NCBI GenBank assembly: GCA_003245715.1
Contig: QKCJ01000037.1
Location: 1-64,000 of the forward strand
DNA length: 64,000 nt
Source: a bacterium
Lineage (GTDB): Bacteria; Planctomycetota; SZUA-567
Direction of reading: 5' to 3'
Part shown: positions 34,818 to 44,590 of the stretch, piece after piece
Layout of the letters: every line of letters starts with the position of its first letter
Numbering within the stretch: the first letter of the stretch is position 1
Notes under the pieces: generated by a model
Told to the model about the DNA's origin: nothing
The model's input: the letters and a program-made list of their open reading frames with translations, nothing else
The model's database searches: none
Program-made: the position numbers and the translations under genes

Positions 34818-36428
34818 ATGACCGTCATCTCCGGTTTGGAGAGTTACCTGATAGATGCGGATCTCAGCTCTATCCCGGAACTCAGGACAAATGTTCTTGT
34901 TATCGGCAGCGGTATTGCCGGGCTTTCGGCAGCCATCGCCGCAGCTAAAGAGGGTGTGCGCGTTGCACTGGTCACTAAAGAAGCGCTCAACGAAACAGCG
35001 ACAACTTATGCCCAGGGCGGCATAGCTGCCGCGCTTGCGCCTGAGGATACCATTCAGCAGCATATCGCCGATACGCTTGTTGCCGGTCAGGGGTTGTGTG
35101 AGGAGGACGCGGTAGAGGTGCTGGCGCGTGATGGGGCCAAGCTCTGTCAGGAGCTGATTGATTCCGGTGCGCCCTTTGACCGTGATGAAAACGGCCAGCT
35201 GCATTTCACAATGGAGGGTGCGCACAGCTCACGCCGCATCCTGCATGGTGATGGTGACGCGACGGGCCGGGTGCTGCAGGAATATCTTTCACTTCAAATC
35301 AAAAAATACCCCAATATCTCAATCTATGAAAACCATTTTGTAATCGACCTTCTCCATCAGGACGGCGAGTGTTTCGGCGCTCTTCTGCTTGATACCAGTT
35401 ACGGCCGGATGCTGGCGGTGCGCTCGGGGGCTACGATTATTGCCAGTGGCGGGGCGGGGCAGCTTTTCCGTGAGACGACTAACCCCCGTTGCTCAACCGG
35501 CGACGGTTTTGCGCTTGCTTTCCGGGCTGGGGCGGTGATGAGGGATATGGAGTTTATTCAGTTTCATCCGACAACGCTCTACCTAGCCGGTGCGCCGCGA
35601 TTTTTAATCAGTGAATCCGTGCGTGGCGAGGGGGCGATACTGGTCAATCAGGATGGCGAGAGCTTCATGAAAAAATACGACGAGCGCGGGGATCTTGCGC
35701 CGCGGGATATTGTCAGCCAGTCAATCATGCGTGAGCTGCATAGTAAGGACGGCTCGACCAGTGTTTTCCTTGATCTGCGCCATCTTGACCGTGAGCTGGT
35801 TGCGGGGCGTTTCCCGAATATCAGCCGTATCTGCAGTATGTACGGAATTGATATCACCTCAGACCTGATACCGGTAAGGCCGGCGGCTCATTATTTTATG
35901 GGCGGCATTAAAACCGACCTTAATGGCGGAACAAATATCAAACGTCTCTTTGCTGCCGGCGAGTCGGCTTCAACGGGCGTGCATGGTGCCAACCGTCTTG
36001 CGTCAAACTCTTTGCTTGAAGGACTGGTCTTCGGGCATCGCGCGGGAATGACTGCAAGCCGTGATCCTGAACCTTCAGGCGGAAAGAATATAATCGGCCG
36101 CAAGCCGCATTCCGTGCCTGCGCCGCTTGACCTTAATGATATGCTGCAGTCACTCAAAGCCTTGTGCTGGCGTGATCTTGGAATTTTCCGGCAGCGCGAC
36201 AAACTTGAGAGCGCGTTAAAGACCATCGGTTTCTGGGAGCGTTATGTCCTTGCGGAGCAGTTTTCGGCGCGCGGCGGTTTTGAGTTGCAGAACCTGCTGA
36301 TGGTCGCGCAGATAATTGTCAATTCGGCATTGTTAAGGGAAGAAAGCCGTGGCGCGCACCAGCGGATGGATTTCCCTGAGGAGCTGCCGCAGAAGACCCA
36401 TACCGAGATCAGCTACACCTCCTGCTGA
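34818..36428 (+). CDS. nadB: L-aspartate oxidase
   Basis: 536 residues, full length. The FAD-binding VLVIGSGIAGLSAAIAAAKEG at the N-terminus, TYAQGGIAAAL, the substrate-binding GAHSSRRILHGDGDATG, FIQFHPTTLY, and GVHGANRLASNSLLEGLVFG are all present. It oxidises aspartate to iminoaspartate for NAD synthesis. Its partners nadA and nadC are not in the window. It converges on the LacI gene, with 12 bp between stops and no clear terminator. Confidence 0.96.
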   Translation: MTVISGLESYLIDADLSSIPELRTNVLVIGSGIAGLSAAIAAAKEGVRVALVTKEALNETATTYAQGGIAAALAPEDTIQQHIADTLVAGQGLCEEDAVEVLARDGAKLCQELIDSGAPFDRDENGQLHFTMEGAHSSRRILHGDGDATGRVLQEYLSLQIKKYPNISIYENHFVIDLLHQDGECFGALLLDTSYGRMLAVRSGATIIASGGAGQLFRETTNPRCSTGDGFALAFRAGAVMRDMEFIQFHPTTLYLAGAPRFLISESVRGEGAILVNQDGESFMKKYDERGDLAPRDIVSQSIMRELHSKDGSTSVFLDLRHLDRELVAGRFPNISRICSMYGIDITSDLIPVRPAAHYFMGGIKTDLNGGTNIKRLFAAGESASTGVHGANRLASNSLLEGLVFGHRAGMTASRDPEPSGGKNIIGRKPHSVPAPLDLNDMLQSLKALCWRDLGIFRQRDKLESALKTIGFWERYVLAEQFSARGGFELQNLLMVAQIIVNSALLREESRGAHQRMDFPEELPQKTHTEISYTSC

Positions 36429-36440
36429 GTGGTTTGGCCG

Positions 36441-37415
36441 CTATGCGTTAGTCTCTGCGCTGAAGTCATTATTGATGGTGCGGTATTCAAGCACGGGGAT
36501 GCTGTAGACCTTCTGGTGTTTTTTCTTGCTTTTTGCGAGCATACCTGTAATTATCTCTACGGCCTTCTCGGCTATGCCCGAGAAATCCTGAACCGCTACA
36601 CGGACATCTTTGGCCGGGTAGGTGCTGCCCACCCATTTGTCATATACGCAGAAACAGATATCGCGTCCGATGAAAATTTTCTGATTCTCAATGGCGGTGC
36701 TGTAGACAGAACTCTGGTTGGTTCCGATCAGACAGACCGGCAGGTCAGGAGCAAGTTTTAGCTTGGTTCTGGTCGAAAAATTAATGCCGAGTTGATTGAA
36801 TGCCTTATGCGCGCCAAGGCGCCGTTCAGTTGTAACTGAGTTGTCAGAATCATCGAATATCTCAATGAATTCACGATAGCCTTTTTGGTACGCCCACATG
36901 ACAAGATCAAATGATGCCTGAGAGTTGTCGGTTGTCACAAGAGGCACGCTTGAATTCGGAATATCACGGTCAATCAGCACTACCGGCAGACCCTTCTGCA
37001 GGGTCGGCTCAAGTATCGAGCAGTCCTCGTTGCCGTTAGGAATATACAGCGCTCCGTCGGCAATTCCCTGCTGGAGCTTGGTCAGGAGTTGTTTGGCATA
37101 TTCCTGATCCTGTCTGCCAAGGGCGCAGAACATTGTATAGCCCAGTTCATGCAGAAACTCAAAAGATTTCTGGCAGGGGTAACTTTCGTTGAGGTTGTCG
37201 AGTGATGACAGAATGAAAAGAATGGTTTTGGTCTTGCCGGCTACAAGATTGCGCGCTGCGAGATTCGGCACATAGTCAAGCCTGTTTGCTGTTTCTTCAA
37301 TCAGCTTGCTGGTTTCCGGGCGGACACGCTTATCACCGCGCAAGGCCCTTGATACTGTGGAGATATCAAGCCCGAGGGTAGTTGCTATTTCTTTGAGTGT
37401 CGTCTTTTGCGCCAT
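36441..37415 (-). CDS. LacI-family transcriptional repressor
   Basis: 324 residues from ATG 37415; the frame is open from 37475 but the helix-turn-helix (TTLKEIATTLGLDISTVSRALRG) should start near the N-terminus. The hinge helix region LDYVPNLAARNLVAGKT and a sugar-binding domain follow. It sits next to a GH38 alpha-mannosidase on the same strand, and three LacI-type palindromes precede GH38, GH13 and manA, so I infer a mannose-regulon repressor. A LacI regulator of this kind commonly dissociates on binding its sugar. Confidence 0.92.
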   Translation of the reverse strand: MAQKTTLKEIATTLGLDISTVSRALRGDKRVRPETSKLIEETANRLDYVPNLAARNLVAGKTKTILFILSSLDNLNESYPCQKSFEFLHELGYTMFCALGRQDQEYAKQLLTKLQQGIADGALYIPNGNEDCSILEPTLQKGLPVVLIDRDIPNSSVPLVTTDNSQASFDLVMWAYQKGYREFIEIFDDSDNSVTTERRLGAHKAFNQLGINFSTRTKLKLAPDLPVCLIGTNQSSVYSTAIENQKIFIGRDICFCVYDKWVGSTYPAKDVRVAVQDFSGIAEKAVEIITGMLAKSKKKHQKVYSIPVLEYRTINNDFSAETNA

Positions 37416-37480
37416 ATCAGTCCGGTTGGTATTCTGTGAAAAAGTAGAGTATAGCCTGAAATAATAACGGAGCAAGGATA

Positions 37481-37521
37481 AACTTCCGGCAGCGCCTGTT
37501 GTTCAGACACTGCCGGAAGTT
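37481..37521 (-). terminator. Stem-loop, probable terminator after the alpha-mannosidase gene
   Basis: A perfect 12-bp stem (37481-37492 with 37510-37521) lies just past the GH38 stop on the minus strand. The T-tract on that strand is short, so it may only partly terminate or may protect the transcript end ahead of the LacI gene. Confidence 0.6.
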
Positions 37522-37532
37522 GGCAACAGGGG

Positions 37533-40500
37533 TTATTTTATTTTGAAGGTCAGAATTTCAAACGGCTTGAGACTGAAGGTATGCTGCTTGCCAGAAAATA
37601 CCTTGCCGTCATTCCATTCCATCATGTCAGTTTCAACCAGGCTCTCGCCGGCGTTCAGGGTTATGGTGCAGGATGAGTTTTCACCGAAAATTTCAGAAAC
37701 ACGAATAACCCTACAGGCTTCTTTTTCGGCTTTCTTGAGAACGTCAAGGCTTGTTCCGTGACCGGTGAAACTAACCGGTATGGCTGCATTAGCCCCTGCG
37801 CCGCAGAGTGTTACCGGCGGCTGGTTAAGCATCGCCGCCTGATAGATCACGTCTGAATCAGTCAGCTCACCGGTATGCGGCAGCAGGCTGTAGGTAAAGC
37901 AGTGTTCGCCAAGATCCGCATCCGCATCCGGATAGACCGGTGAGCGCAGCAGATTGAGATCAAGGACATTATCGAGTACTTTATAGCCGTACTTGCAGTC
38001 ATTAAGCAGGGCAACGCCGTAGTCTTTGTCTGAAATATCTGCATACCTGTGCGCGCAGACTTCAAACTTCGCCAGTTCCCAACCTGTATTGCGGTGCGTC
38101 GGGCGTTTGGCATAACCGTACTGGATATCAAAGCTTGCTTCACGGGCTCTGACCTCGGCCGGGAAGGAAACGCGCAGCATTTTGTGAAGCTCTTTCCAGT
38201 CAACCTTTGTCTGGAAGTCCAGACGCTTGCTGTTGTTGTTCAGATAGACTGATTGCTCGATAACTGATTCACCGGCTTTGAGTGTAAATTTAATTCCCTT
38301 GCGTACGCCACCGTCTGACAATCCACAGACACTAACCGGATCAACTCCGCCAATACATTCATTCTCATAGGTGATGTCGATATCCCAGGCGTCCCAGTTT
38401 ACAGGGCGGTCGACATAGAGAGAGAGCTGATTCCCCTTTTCTCCTGCTGTCAGTATTGAACGCGATGCTTCTTTGTCGCAAGCATTTGTAATAGTTCCGT
38501 CTTCGGCAAACTCATAACGGACAAGTTCATTTTCGAGGATCAGTCCTTTTGAGATATCAAGAGACGTTGAGTCATTCTTTTGCGCTTTGGTGATTGTCAC
38601 ACTGCCGCAGGGCGGGAGAGTAATGCTGGCGGAAATCCCGTTTTCATCTTCCTGCACAGTTAGTTTATTGCCATTACCGTCAACTGCGCCGCAGCCGCGG
38701 AAGCTTTCAGGCAGCATGACCGGAGCAGTGTATTCTTTTGACAGGATATTTACCAGAGTAACACTCTCAGCGGATTTGTCTGTGAGCTTTTCACCGGCGG
38801 CGGCAATCAGCGCTTCGCACTCGGCAATTGATTCGGCATGTTCTTTTTCCGTAGTCTCATAGACCTTTTTTATTGACGAGCCGGGGAGGATATCGTGGAA
38901 CTGGTTGATAAGCAGAACCTTCCAGAGCCGGTCAAGCGCATCCTGGGGGTAGTCTGCGGTGTCGAGGCATGAGCAGATGAACTCAGCCTCACGCAGTTTT
39001 CGCTCAAGTGTGCGGTTGCCTTTCTTTGTGCGCGCCTGAGTTGTCAGGGTCGCGCGGTGCAGCTCAAGGTACAGCTCACCATCCCAGCGCTCAAAGTCAG
39101 CACTATGTTCTGAGAGACGGTCAAAATAATCCTGCGCTCTACCGAAGCTGACCTTCGGGCAACCCTCAAGATCATTCTGCCTCAGAGCCTGCTCGACATG
39201 TTCTTCTTTCGCGCCGCCGCCGCCATTGCCGATTCCATACAGGCAGAGAAATTCATCGGCGATATGGCTTTCCTTGAAGTTGTTTTGCGCCTTGATGTGT
39301 CCGGCGGGAAGCATTGGGGCGTTATAGGTGTCTTCCGGCGGGAAGTGTGTCAGGACCTCGCTGCCGTCAAGGCCGCGCCAGAAAAACGTATTGTGCGGGA
39401 ATTCATTGAACTGACTCCAGGAAATTTTCTGCGTCAGGAAAAAATCAACTCCGCACTTTTGCATGATCTGCGGCATGGCTGCTGAATAACCGAAGACGTC
39501 AGGTATCCACAGGTTGCGTACGTCAACGTCAAACTCGTCCTTGAAGAAATTCTTGCCGTGGATGAATTGCCGTATCATCGCTTCGCCACCGGTCACGTTG
39601 CAGTCCGCCTCGACCCACATCCCGCCCTGACATTCGATATTGCCGCTTCTGACGTATTTTTTCACCTTTTCATAAAGCTCGGGATAATAGTCTTTGATAA
39701 ACTTGAAGTGCTGTGGCTGCGATGCGCCGAAGACAAAACCGGGATACTTTTCGATGAGTGCAATCTGGCTTGAGAAAGTCCTGGCGCATTTTCTTATCGT
39801 TTCACGTACCGGCCATAACCAGCCTGTGTCGATATGCGCGTGGCTTACGGCGGTGACTTTCAGGTCGCTGGCGTTGGCTGGAGTGGCAAAGAGCGGTTTT
39901 AATATTTCACGCGCCTTTGCTGCGTTATCCGGGTTGTCCTCAAAAGCGACAACCGCTTTGTACATTGTGTTCAGGAGGCGTTTCTGGCGCGGGGTCAGTT
40001 GTGTCAGAAATTTGGCACTGCCCCACATCTGACCAATGCCGCTATCTCTGGCACCACTGCCTGCGCTATTCATCAGATTGTACAGAACTGTCATGTCAAG
40101 CATCAGATGCCATAGCTCGTTGTCAAAGACCACCAGATCAAGCGAGACCACCTTTCCTTCATAAGTACCGTGGCGTTTGGGGCATGAGCGTTCAGGATCT
40201 CTTTCAAGATCGATACCAAAGAGTTTGTTGACGGCTGTTTCAACGGTAAGGTTAACTTCCTCGCCTCCGGTACATGAATCAAATATCTGGTAAATATCTT
40301 TGCCGTAATTGATATTGAAAACCGAGCCATCAGTCATGCCGTAAAGAGGGCAGCCTGAGTCTGAAAAAATACACGCCTCTCCGTTAAAGTTAAGATTGGC
40401 GGCGACTGCCTTGCCGGCCCACCCCAATGGAACTTTGGCTTTAAGCTTGAACCAGGCGCTGTCCCATTCATTTCCCCACTTGTCCCCCTTTTTGATCGGC

Positions 40501-40664
40501 TTGTACTCGCCCTTTAGGTGGTCTCTGAAAGCAACCGGCTCAACACTGTGGCTGTACGTTGCCTCAAACGGGATTTTTTCCCGCAGTATCGCCCCGTTTT
40601 TCAGGTAGTTGATAAACGCTTCCACACGTTTCTGGTAAATTGAGTACTCTTCCGCACGCATCAT
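37533..40664 (-). CDS. GH38 alpha-mannosidase
   Basis: 1043 residues, normal for bacterial GH38. The zinc site and nucleophile are visible: SHAHIDTGWLWPVRETIRK and LWIPDVFGYSAAMPQIM (nucleophile Asp), with CQGGMWVEADCNVTGGEAMI between. The middle helical and C-terminal beta domains are complete. There is no signal peptide, so it acts on imported mannosides in the cytoplasm. Two ATGs stand in tandem; the second (40661) is 6 nt from AAAGG. Two LacI-type operators bracket its promoter. Confidence 0.95.
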   Translation of the reverse strand: MMRAEEYSIYQKRVEAFINYLKNGAILREKIPFEATYSHSVEPVAFRDHLKGEYKPIKKGDKWGNEWDSAWFKLKAKVPLGWAGKAVAANLNFNGEACIFSDSGCPLYGMTDGSVFNINYGKDIYQIFDSCTGGEEVNLTVETAVNKLFGIDLERDPERSCPKRHGTYEGKVVSLDLVVFDNELWHLMLDMTVLYNLMNSAGSGARDSGIGQMWGSAKFLTQLTPRQKRLLNTMYKAVVAFEDNPDNAAKAREILKPLFATPANASDLKVTAVSHAHIDTGWLWPVRETIRKCARTFSSQIALIEKYPGFVFGASQPQHFKFIKDYYPELYEKVKKYVRSGNIECQGGMWVEADCNVTGGEAMIRQFIHGKNFFKDEFDVDVRNLWIPDVFGYSAAMPQIMQKCGVDFFLTQKISWSQFNEFPHNTFFWRGLDGSEVLTHFPPEDTYNAPMLPAGHIKAQNNFKESHIADEFLCLYGIGNGGGGAKEEHVEQALRQNDLEGCPKVSFGRAQDYFDRLSEHSADFERWDGELYLELHRATLTTQARTKKGNRTLERKLREAEFICSCLDTADYPQDALDRLWKVLLINQFHDILPGSSIKKVYETTEKEHAESIAECEALIAAAGEKLTDKSAESVTLVNILSKEYTAPVMLPESFRGCGAVDGNGNKLTVQEDENGISASITLPPCGSVTITKAQKNDSTSLDISKGLILENELVRYEFAEDGTITNACDKEASRSILTAGEKGNQLSLYVDRPVNWDAWDIDITYENECIGGVDPVSVCGLSDGGVRKGIKFTLKAGESVIEQSVYLNNNSKRLDFQTKVDWKELHKMLRVSFPAEVRAREASFDIQYGYAKRPTHRNTGWELAKFEVCAHRYADISDKDYGVALLNDCKYGYKVLDNVLDLNLLRSPVYPDADADLGEHCFTYSLLPHTGELTDSDVIYQAAMLNQPPVTLCGAGANAAIPVSFTGHGTSLDVLKKAEKEACRVIRVSEIFGENSSCTITLNAGESLVETDMMEWNDGKVFSGKQHTFSLKPFEILTFKIK

Positions 40665-40721
40665 GAACCTTTCATTCTATGAATTTTCAGCAGTTGTTTA
40701 TAAACGCACAAACATCGAATC

Positions 40722-40731
40722 CAAACGTTTG
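40722..40731. promoter_or_regulatory. LacI-type operator O1, GH38/GH13 intergenic region
   Basis: CAAACGTTTG is a perfect 10-bp palindrome with central CpG. The 18-base context ATCCAA-n-CGTTTGTATTT (40719-40736) recurs 56 bp away with one change. It lies just downstream of the predicted -10 box of the GH38 promoter. Confidence 0.72.
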
Positions 40732-40738
40732 TATTTCA

Positions 40739-40766
40739 TTTATACCGTATATTTTGTGTTATGCAA
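40739..40766 (-). promoter_or_regulatory. Predicted GH38 promoter between the two operators
   Basis: On the minus strand TTGCAT (complement of 40761-40766) and TATAAA (complement of 40739-40744) are 16 bp apart. Operators lie on both sides, a layout that allows looping or clamping by a LacI repressor. The 320-bp gap 40665-40984 also holds GTTTATAAAC (40696-40705) and a TTGACA (40856-40861) with no good partner; I could not fix the GH13 promoter. Confidence 0.55.
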
Positions 40767-40777
40767 GCAATAAAATC

Positions 40778-40787
40778 CAAGCGTTTG
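40778..40787. promoter_or_regulatory. LacI-type operator O2, GH38/GH13 intergenic region
   Basis: CAAGCGTTTG within the second copy of ATCCAA-n-CGTTTGTATTT (40775-40792). It differs from the site at 40722-40731 at the G/A position left of the CpG only. It may serve both the GH38 gene and the divergent GH13 gene. Confidence 0.68.
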
Positions 40788-40984
40788 TATTTTTTGTTGG
40801 TTCGGTTTGTTGTGTTAATATTGATGTGTAAAAAATACCAGCATAATCAGACTTTTTGACAAATATACAGGACAAAATGGGTATATCATAATTGCGCTAT
40901 ATTATAGATTATTATGATGTGAAACGCGGATATTTAGGGTTATTATTACTGTAGGGTTTGTGTTTTAAATAGAGGATAAGAGTT

Positions 40985-42595
40985 ATGGCAAAGAAGATAA
41001 AGTGGCTTGAGAATGCGGTTTTTTACCAGTTATATCCGCAGAGTTTTAACGACACCAATGCCGATGGTATCGGCGATATTCCCGGAATTATCGAAAAACT
41101 TGATTATATCAGGAGTCTGGGGGTTAGTGTTATCTGGCTTAATCCCTGTTTTGCGTCGCCGTTTTATGATGCTGGTTATGATGTTGCGGATTTTTACAGG
41201 ATTGCGCCGCGCTATGGCACTAATGATGACATGAAGACGCTGATAGCTGAAGCCCGCAAAAGAGATATGCGGATCTGTCTTGACCTTGTTGCCGGCCACA
41301 GTTCAATTGACTGTGAATGGTTTCAGAAGTCGGCAAGTCCCGAGAAGAATGAATATACCGATTATTATATCTGGACAGATTCTGTCTGGGGGGATTATAA
41401 AAGTTCGGGGCAGCGTTTTATCAATGGTTTTTCTGATCGTGACGGCTGTTACGCGATTAATTTCTTTTATTCACAGCCTGCGCTCAATTATGGTTTCTGG
41501 GAGCCAGACCCCAAGCATCCCTGGCAGCAGCCCTATGATGCCCCCGGCCCAAAAGCCGTACGGGCGGAGTTGCGCAAGATTATGAAGTTCTGGCTTGATA
41601 TGGGAGCGAGCGGTTTCCGGGTTGATATGGCTTCAAGTCTGGTTAAAAATGATCCGAATTCTGAAGGGATTATAATGCTCTGGAAAGAAATCCGTGACTG
41701 GCTTGACAAGGACTACCCCGAGACTGCGCTGATTGCCGAATGGTGTAACCCGGAGCGGGCGATTGCGGCAGGTTTTGATGTTGATTTCATGATTCATTTT
41801 GGTGTTTCAGGTTACGAGCGTTTATTCTTCCACAAGAACGTCTTCAGCTATGAAGATTATAAGCCGCCGTTTTTCAGTAAGGAGGGCAAGGGGGATATCT
41901 GCGCGTTTACTGATAATTATATGAAGCAGTATAACTTGACCAAGGCTGACGGTTATATCTCTGTTCCTACCGCCAACCATGATTTCCAGCGCCCGAACTG
42001 GAATCGTGACGAGGCTGACCTGCGGGTGATTCATACATTTATCATGACCTGGCCGGGCGTTCCGGTGATTTATTACGGTGATGAAATCGGTATGAAGTAT
42101 CTTGAAGGGCTGCGTTCAAAAGAGGGCGGTTACGGTCGAACCGGCACCCGTACGCCGATGCAGTGGAGTTCTGACAAGAATGCCGGTTTCTCTGACGGGG
42201 CTGAAGAGAGCCTTTATCTGCCGATTGATTCTGCTGAGAACCGTCCGACTGTGCAGGCACAGGAAGATGACCCTGAGTCGATACTTAATTTCATGCGCAG
42301 CCTGACAAAACTGCGTAACTCATCAAAGGCGCTCAGTGCTGATGGCGGTCTTGATATTGTTTATGCCCAGAGCGGCAAGTACCCGTTTGTCTATACCCGC
42401 TACTCTGGTGATGAGCGGTATCTGATTGTGGTAAATCCTGCCGGCCGGGCTGAAAGCGCTACTATAGCCGGATATCTCTGCCCGTTCACTGCTGCTGAAG
42501 CTGTTGTGGCTGGCGGCGTTAAAGTCGAGAACAATGGCAAAGAACTTTTGATAAATGCTCAGCCGTGTTCATACGGAGTCTTCAAAATAAACTAA
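40985..42595 (+). CDS. GH13 alpha-amylase-family enzyme (oligo-1,6-glucosidase/trehalose synthase-like)
   Basis: 536 residues, cytoplasmic. The calcium loop DTNADGIGD, region I AGHSSIDCEW, the nucleophile Asp in GFRVDMASSL, acid/base Glu in LIAEWCNPE, and transition-state Asp in TANHDFQRP are present; region I has Ser in place of the usual Asn/Asp pair, so the motif is slightly unusual. YYGDEIGM and the small C-terminal beta-domain complete the enzyme. Divergent from the GH38 gene across shared operators, it is probably in the same regulon. Confidence 0.88.
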   Translation: MAKKIKWLENAVFYQLYPQSFNDTNADGIGDIPGIIEKLDYIRSLGVSVIWLNPCFASPFYDAGYDVADFYRIAPRYGTNDDMKTLIAEARKRDMRICLDLVAGHSSIDCEWFQKSASPEKNEYTDYYIWTDSVWGDYKSSGQRFINGFSDRDGCYAINFFYSQPALNYGFWEPDPKHPWQQPYDAPGPKAVRAELRKIMKFWLDMGASGFRVDMASSLVKNDPNSEGIIMLWKEIRDWLDKDYPETALIAEWCNPERAIAAGFDVDFMIHFGVSGYERLFFHKNVFSYEDYKPPFFSKEGKGDICAFTDNYMKQYNLTKADGYISVPTANHDFQRPNWNRDEADLRVIHTFIMTWPGVPVIYYGDEIGMKYLEGLRSKEGGYGRTGTRTPMQWSSDKNAGFSDGAEESLYLPIDSAENRPTVQAQEDDPESILNFMRSLTKLRNSSKALSADGGLDIVYAQSGKYPFVYTRYSGDERYLIVVNPAGRAESATIAGYLCPFTAAEAVVAGGVKVENNGKELLINAQPCSYGVFKIN

Positions 42596-42927
42596 TATAT
42601 ATGGTATCATTAGTTCTTCCACGGTCGGAGCTGCCCAGCCTTGAGGCGGCTCCGACCTTATTTTTGTTAATTATTTATTGTTATAAACTAACATTATGGG
42701 GCGTTGTAACATTATATTTGTTAGTATGATAAGTGTGTGGATGGTATTTTTTGCAATGTCAGAGGGGGTGGTGCGGGGGAGCTGTAATTTGCGTAAGCCT
42801 GTAAAATAGGGTATTTTTATTCTGTTATAATTTCATACGGGGAAATTATTCGCTTTTTTGGGTATTCTTTACTTGCCGGTTTTATGGCAAGTGGGGGGTG
42901 CTGATGCGATTTTGCAGGAGGACGTGT
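42596..42927. other. Intergenic region between GH13 and sialate O-acetylesterase
   Basis: After the terminator at 42623-42665 the region holds an inverted repeat ACTAACA/TGTTAGT (42687-42693 with 42719-42725) enclosing two copies of AACATTAT (42690-42697, 42708-42715), and a perfect TATAAT at 42826-42831 without a clear -35. No gene is apparent. Confidence 0.4.
42623..42665 (+). terminator. Rho-independent terminator after the GH13 gene
   Basis: A 13-bp stem with one G-T pair (42623-42635 with 42645-42657), a 9-nt loop and a T-rich tail. Confidence 0.9.
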
Positions 42928-44535
42928 ATGCGGTTGGTTTTGGCGATAATGGGGATGCTGCTTATTTCGGCGGTAAATTTGAGTGCGGCTGATAAAGTTG
43001 AAGCGGTTGGGATTTTCAGCGACAATATGGTCTTGCAGGCTGGAATGGACGTTCCGGTTTGGGGCTCAGCACCAAAGGGGAGTGAGGTTACTGTTGAGTT
43101 TGCCGGGCAGAAAAAGACTGCCAAAGTAGATGATAAAGGTTATTGGATGGTCAAGCTTTCGGCTCTGAAAGCCAGCAAGAGCGGTGCTGTTATGACTATC
43201 AGCTGCGGCGCGGATAAAACTGAAATAAAGAATGTAATCGTCGGTGAGGTCTGGGTTTGCTCGGGGCAGTCGAATATGGCTTACGCTATGAGTGGGCTTA
43301 AGGTGCAGTATGACAAACCTGTTAAGCCGCTGGTAGAAGCGATAGAAAAAGCTAATCTGCCACTGTTGCGCCAGTATACTTTTAAGTTTAAAACGTCATC
43401 CAAAGGGCCGGTTCGGATAATGGGCGGAGTGTGGGAGATCTGTACGCCTAAGAGTGTCGATCACTTTACCGCTACAGGTTTCTTCTTTGGCCGTGAGCTG
43501 CTTGAGCAGTTGAATACGCCAATCGGCCTGATTAAGGTTGCGGTTGGCGGCACACCGGTTGAAGCATGGACACCGCGCGATGTTCTTGAGAAAACTGCAA
43601 GTGGTAAAGAGTATATCCCTCTCTGGGAGAAGCAGGCGGCTGAGTATAATGAAAAAGAGGCAATGGCTAAGTTTGAGTCAGACCTCAAGGAATGGGAAGA
43701 AGGCAATAAGGCTGCCAAGGCCGCCGGAAAGAAGTTCAATAAGAGAAAGCCAGCCAAGTGGCGCTACGCACATCCGAATTTTTCCAGCCATTATCCCTCA
43801 ACGCTCTTTAACGGCATGATTAATCCGATTATCCCTTATGCAATTGCCGGGGCAATCTGGTATCAGGGAGAGAACAATGCCAATAACAACGCAAAGTACT
43901 ATGAAGAGTCATTCAAGTCAATGATTACTGCATGGCGCAAACTCTGGAATCAGGGGGATTTCCCGTTCTACACGGTCCAGCTGGCTAATTTCAGTAAAGA
44001 ATCAGTAAGCGAAAACATCAGCAACTGGGCGGTTGTCCGTGAAGCGCAGCGCAAGAGCCTGGAGCTTCCGAATACCGGCATGGCTGTTATTATTGATGTC
44101 GGCGAGGCTGGTGATATCCATCCGCGCAACAAGATTGCAGTCGGTAAGCGTCTGGCTTACTGGGCTCTCAATAAAAACTATGGCAAGAAGGATCTGGTCT
44201 ACTCGGGGCCGCTCTTTAAATCAGCCAAAGCTGAGGGCGGCAAGATTGTGGTTACCTTTGACGAGGTTGGCGGTGGTCTGATGGTTGGCAAGAAAGCTGA
44301 TGTCTGGGCGCCGGCTGAAGCAAGTGACGCAGAAATTACCCAGTTCTTCGTAGCCGGTAAGGATGGCAAGTTCAAGCCTGCCAAGGTCAAGATTACAGGC
44401 AAAGATACTCTTGAGGTCTGGTCTGAGAGCGTTAAAGAGCCTGCGGATGTGCGCTTTGCACCGGAGAATAATCCCCAAGGCTTCAACCTGTATAACAAAG
44501 AAGGTCTGCCGGCTTCACCATTTTACACCAGGTAG
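42928..44535 (+). CDS. Secreted sialate O-acetylesterase (SASA family)
   Basis: ATG 42928 follows a strong AGGAGG, giving 535 residues with a signal peptide (MRLVLAIMGMLLISAVNLSA). The SGNH-type hydrolase signatures are VWVCSGQSNMAYAM (nucleophile Ser in GQSN), GGTPVEAWTPRDVLE, IWYQGENNANN and a C-terminal IHPRNK with the His. It removes O-acetyl esters from sialic acids or from acetylated plant polysaccharides such as xylan. It fits the sialate lyase-like operon at 0.2-2.9 kb but is not linked to it. A lysine-rich insert (about 260-285) is unusual. Confidence 0.88.
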   Translation: MRLVLAIMGMLLISAVNLSAADKVEAVGIFSDNMVLQAGMDVPVWGSAPKGSEVTVEFAGQKKTAKVDDKGYWMVKLSALKASKSGAVMTISCGADKTEIKNVIVGEVWVCSGQSNMAYAMSGLKVQYDKPVKPLVEAIEKANLPLLRQYTFKFKTSSKGPVRIMGGVWEICTPKSVDHFTATGFFFGRELLEQLNTPIGLIKVAVGGTPVEAWTPRDVLEKTASGKEYIPLWEKQAAEYNEKEAMAKFESDLKEWEEGNKAAKAAGKKFNKRKPAKWRYAHPNFSSHYPSTLFNGMINPIIPYAIAGAIWYQGENNANNNAKYYEESFKSMITAWRKLWNQGDFPFYTVQLANFSKESVSENISNWAVVREAQRKSLELPNTGMAVIIDVGEAGDIHPRNKIAVGKRLAYWALNKNYGKKDLVYSGPLFKSAKAEGGKIVVTFDEVGGGLMVGKKADVWAPAEASDAEITQFFVAGKDGKFKPAKVKITGKDTLEVWSESVKEPADVRFAPENNPQGFNLYNKEGLPASPFYTR

Positions 44536-44590
44536 CAACACCTGTTACGCGGCTCTGGCTTGCGGTATGGAAGGTGAAAAAATAATTAAT

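Noticed and set aside
40696..40705. GTTTATAAAC as an additional operator
   Set aside because: A short AT-rich palindrome with no second copy in the window; chance is likely.
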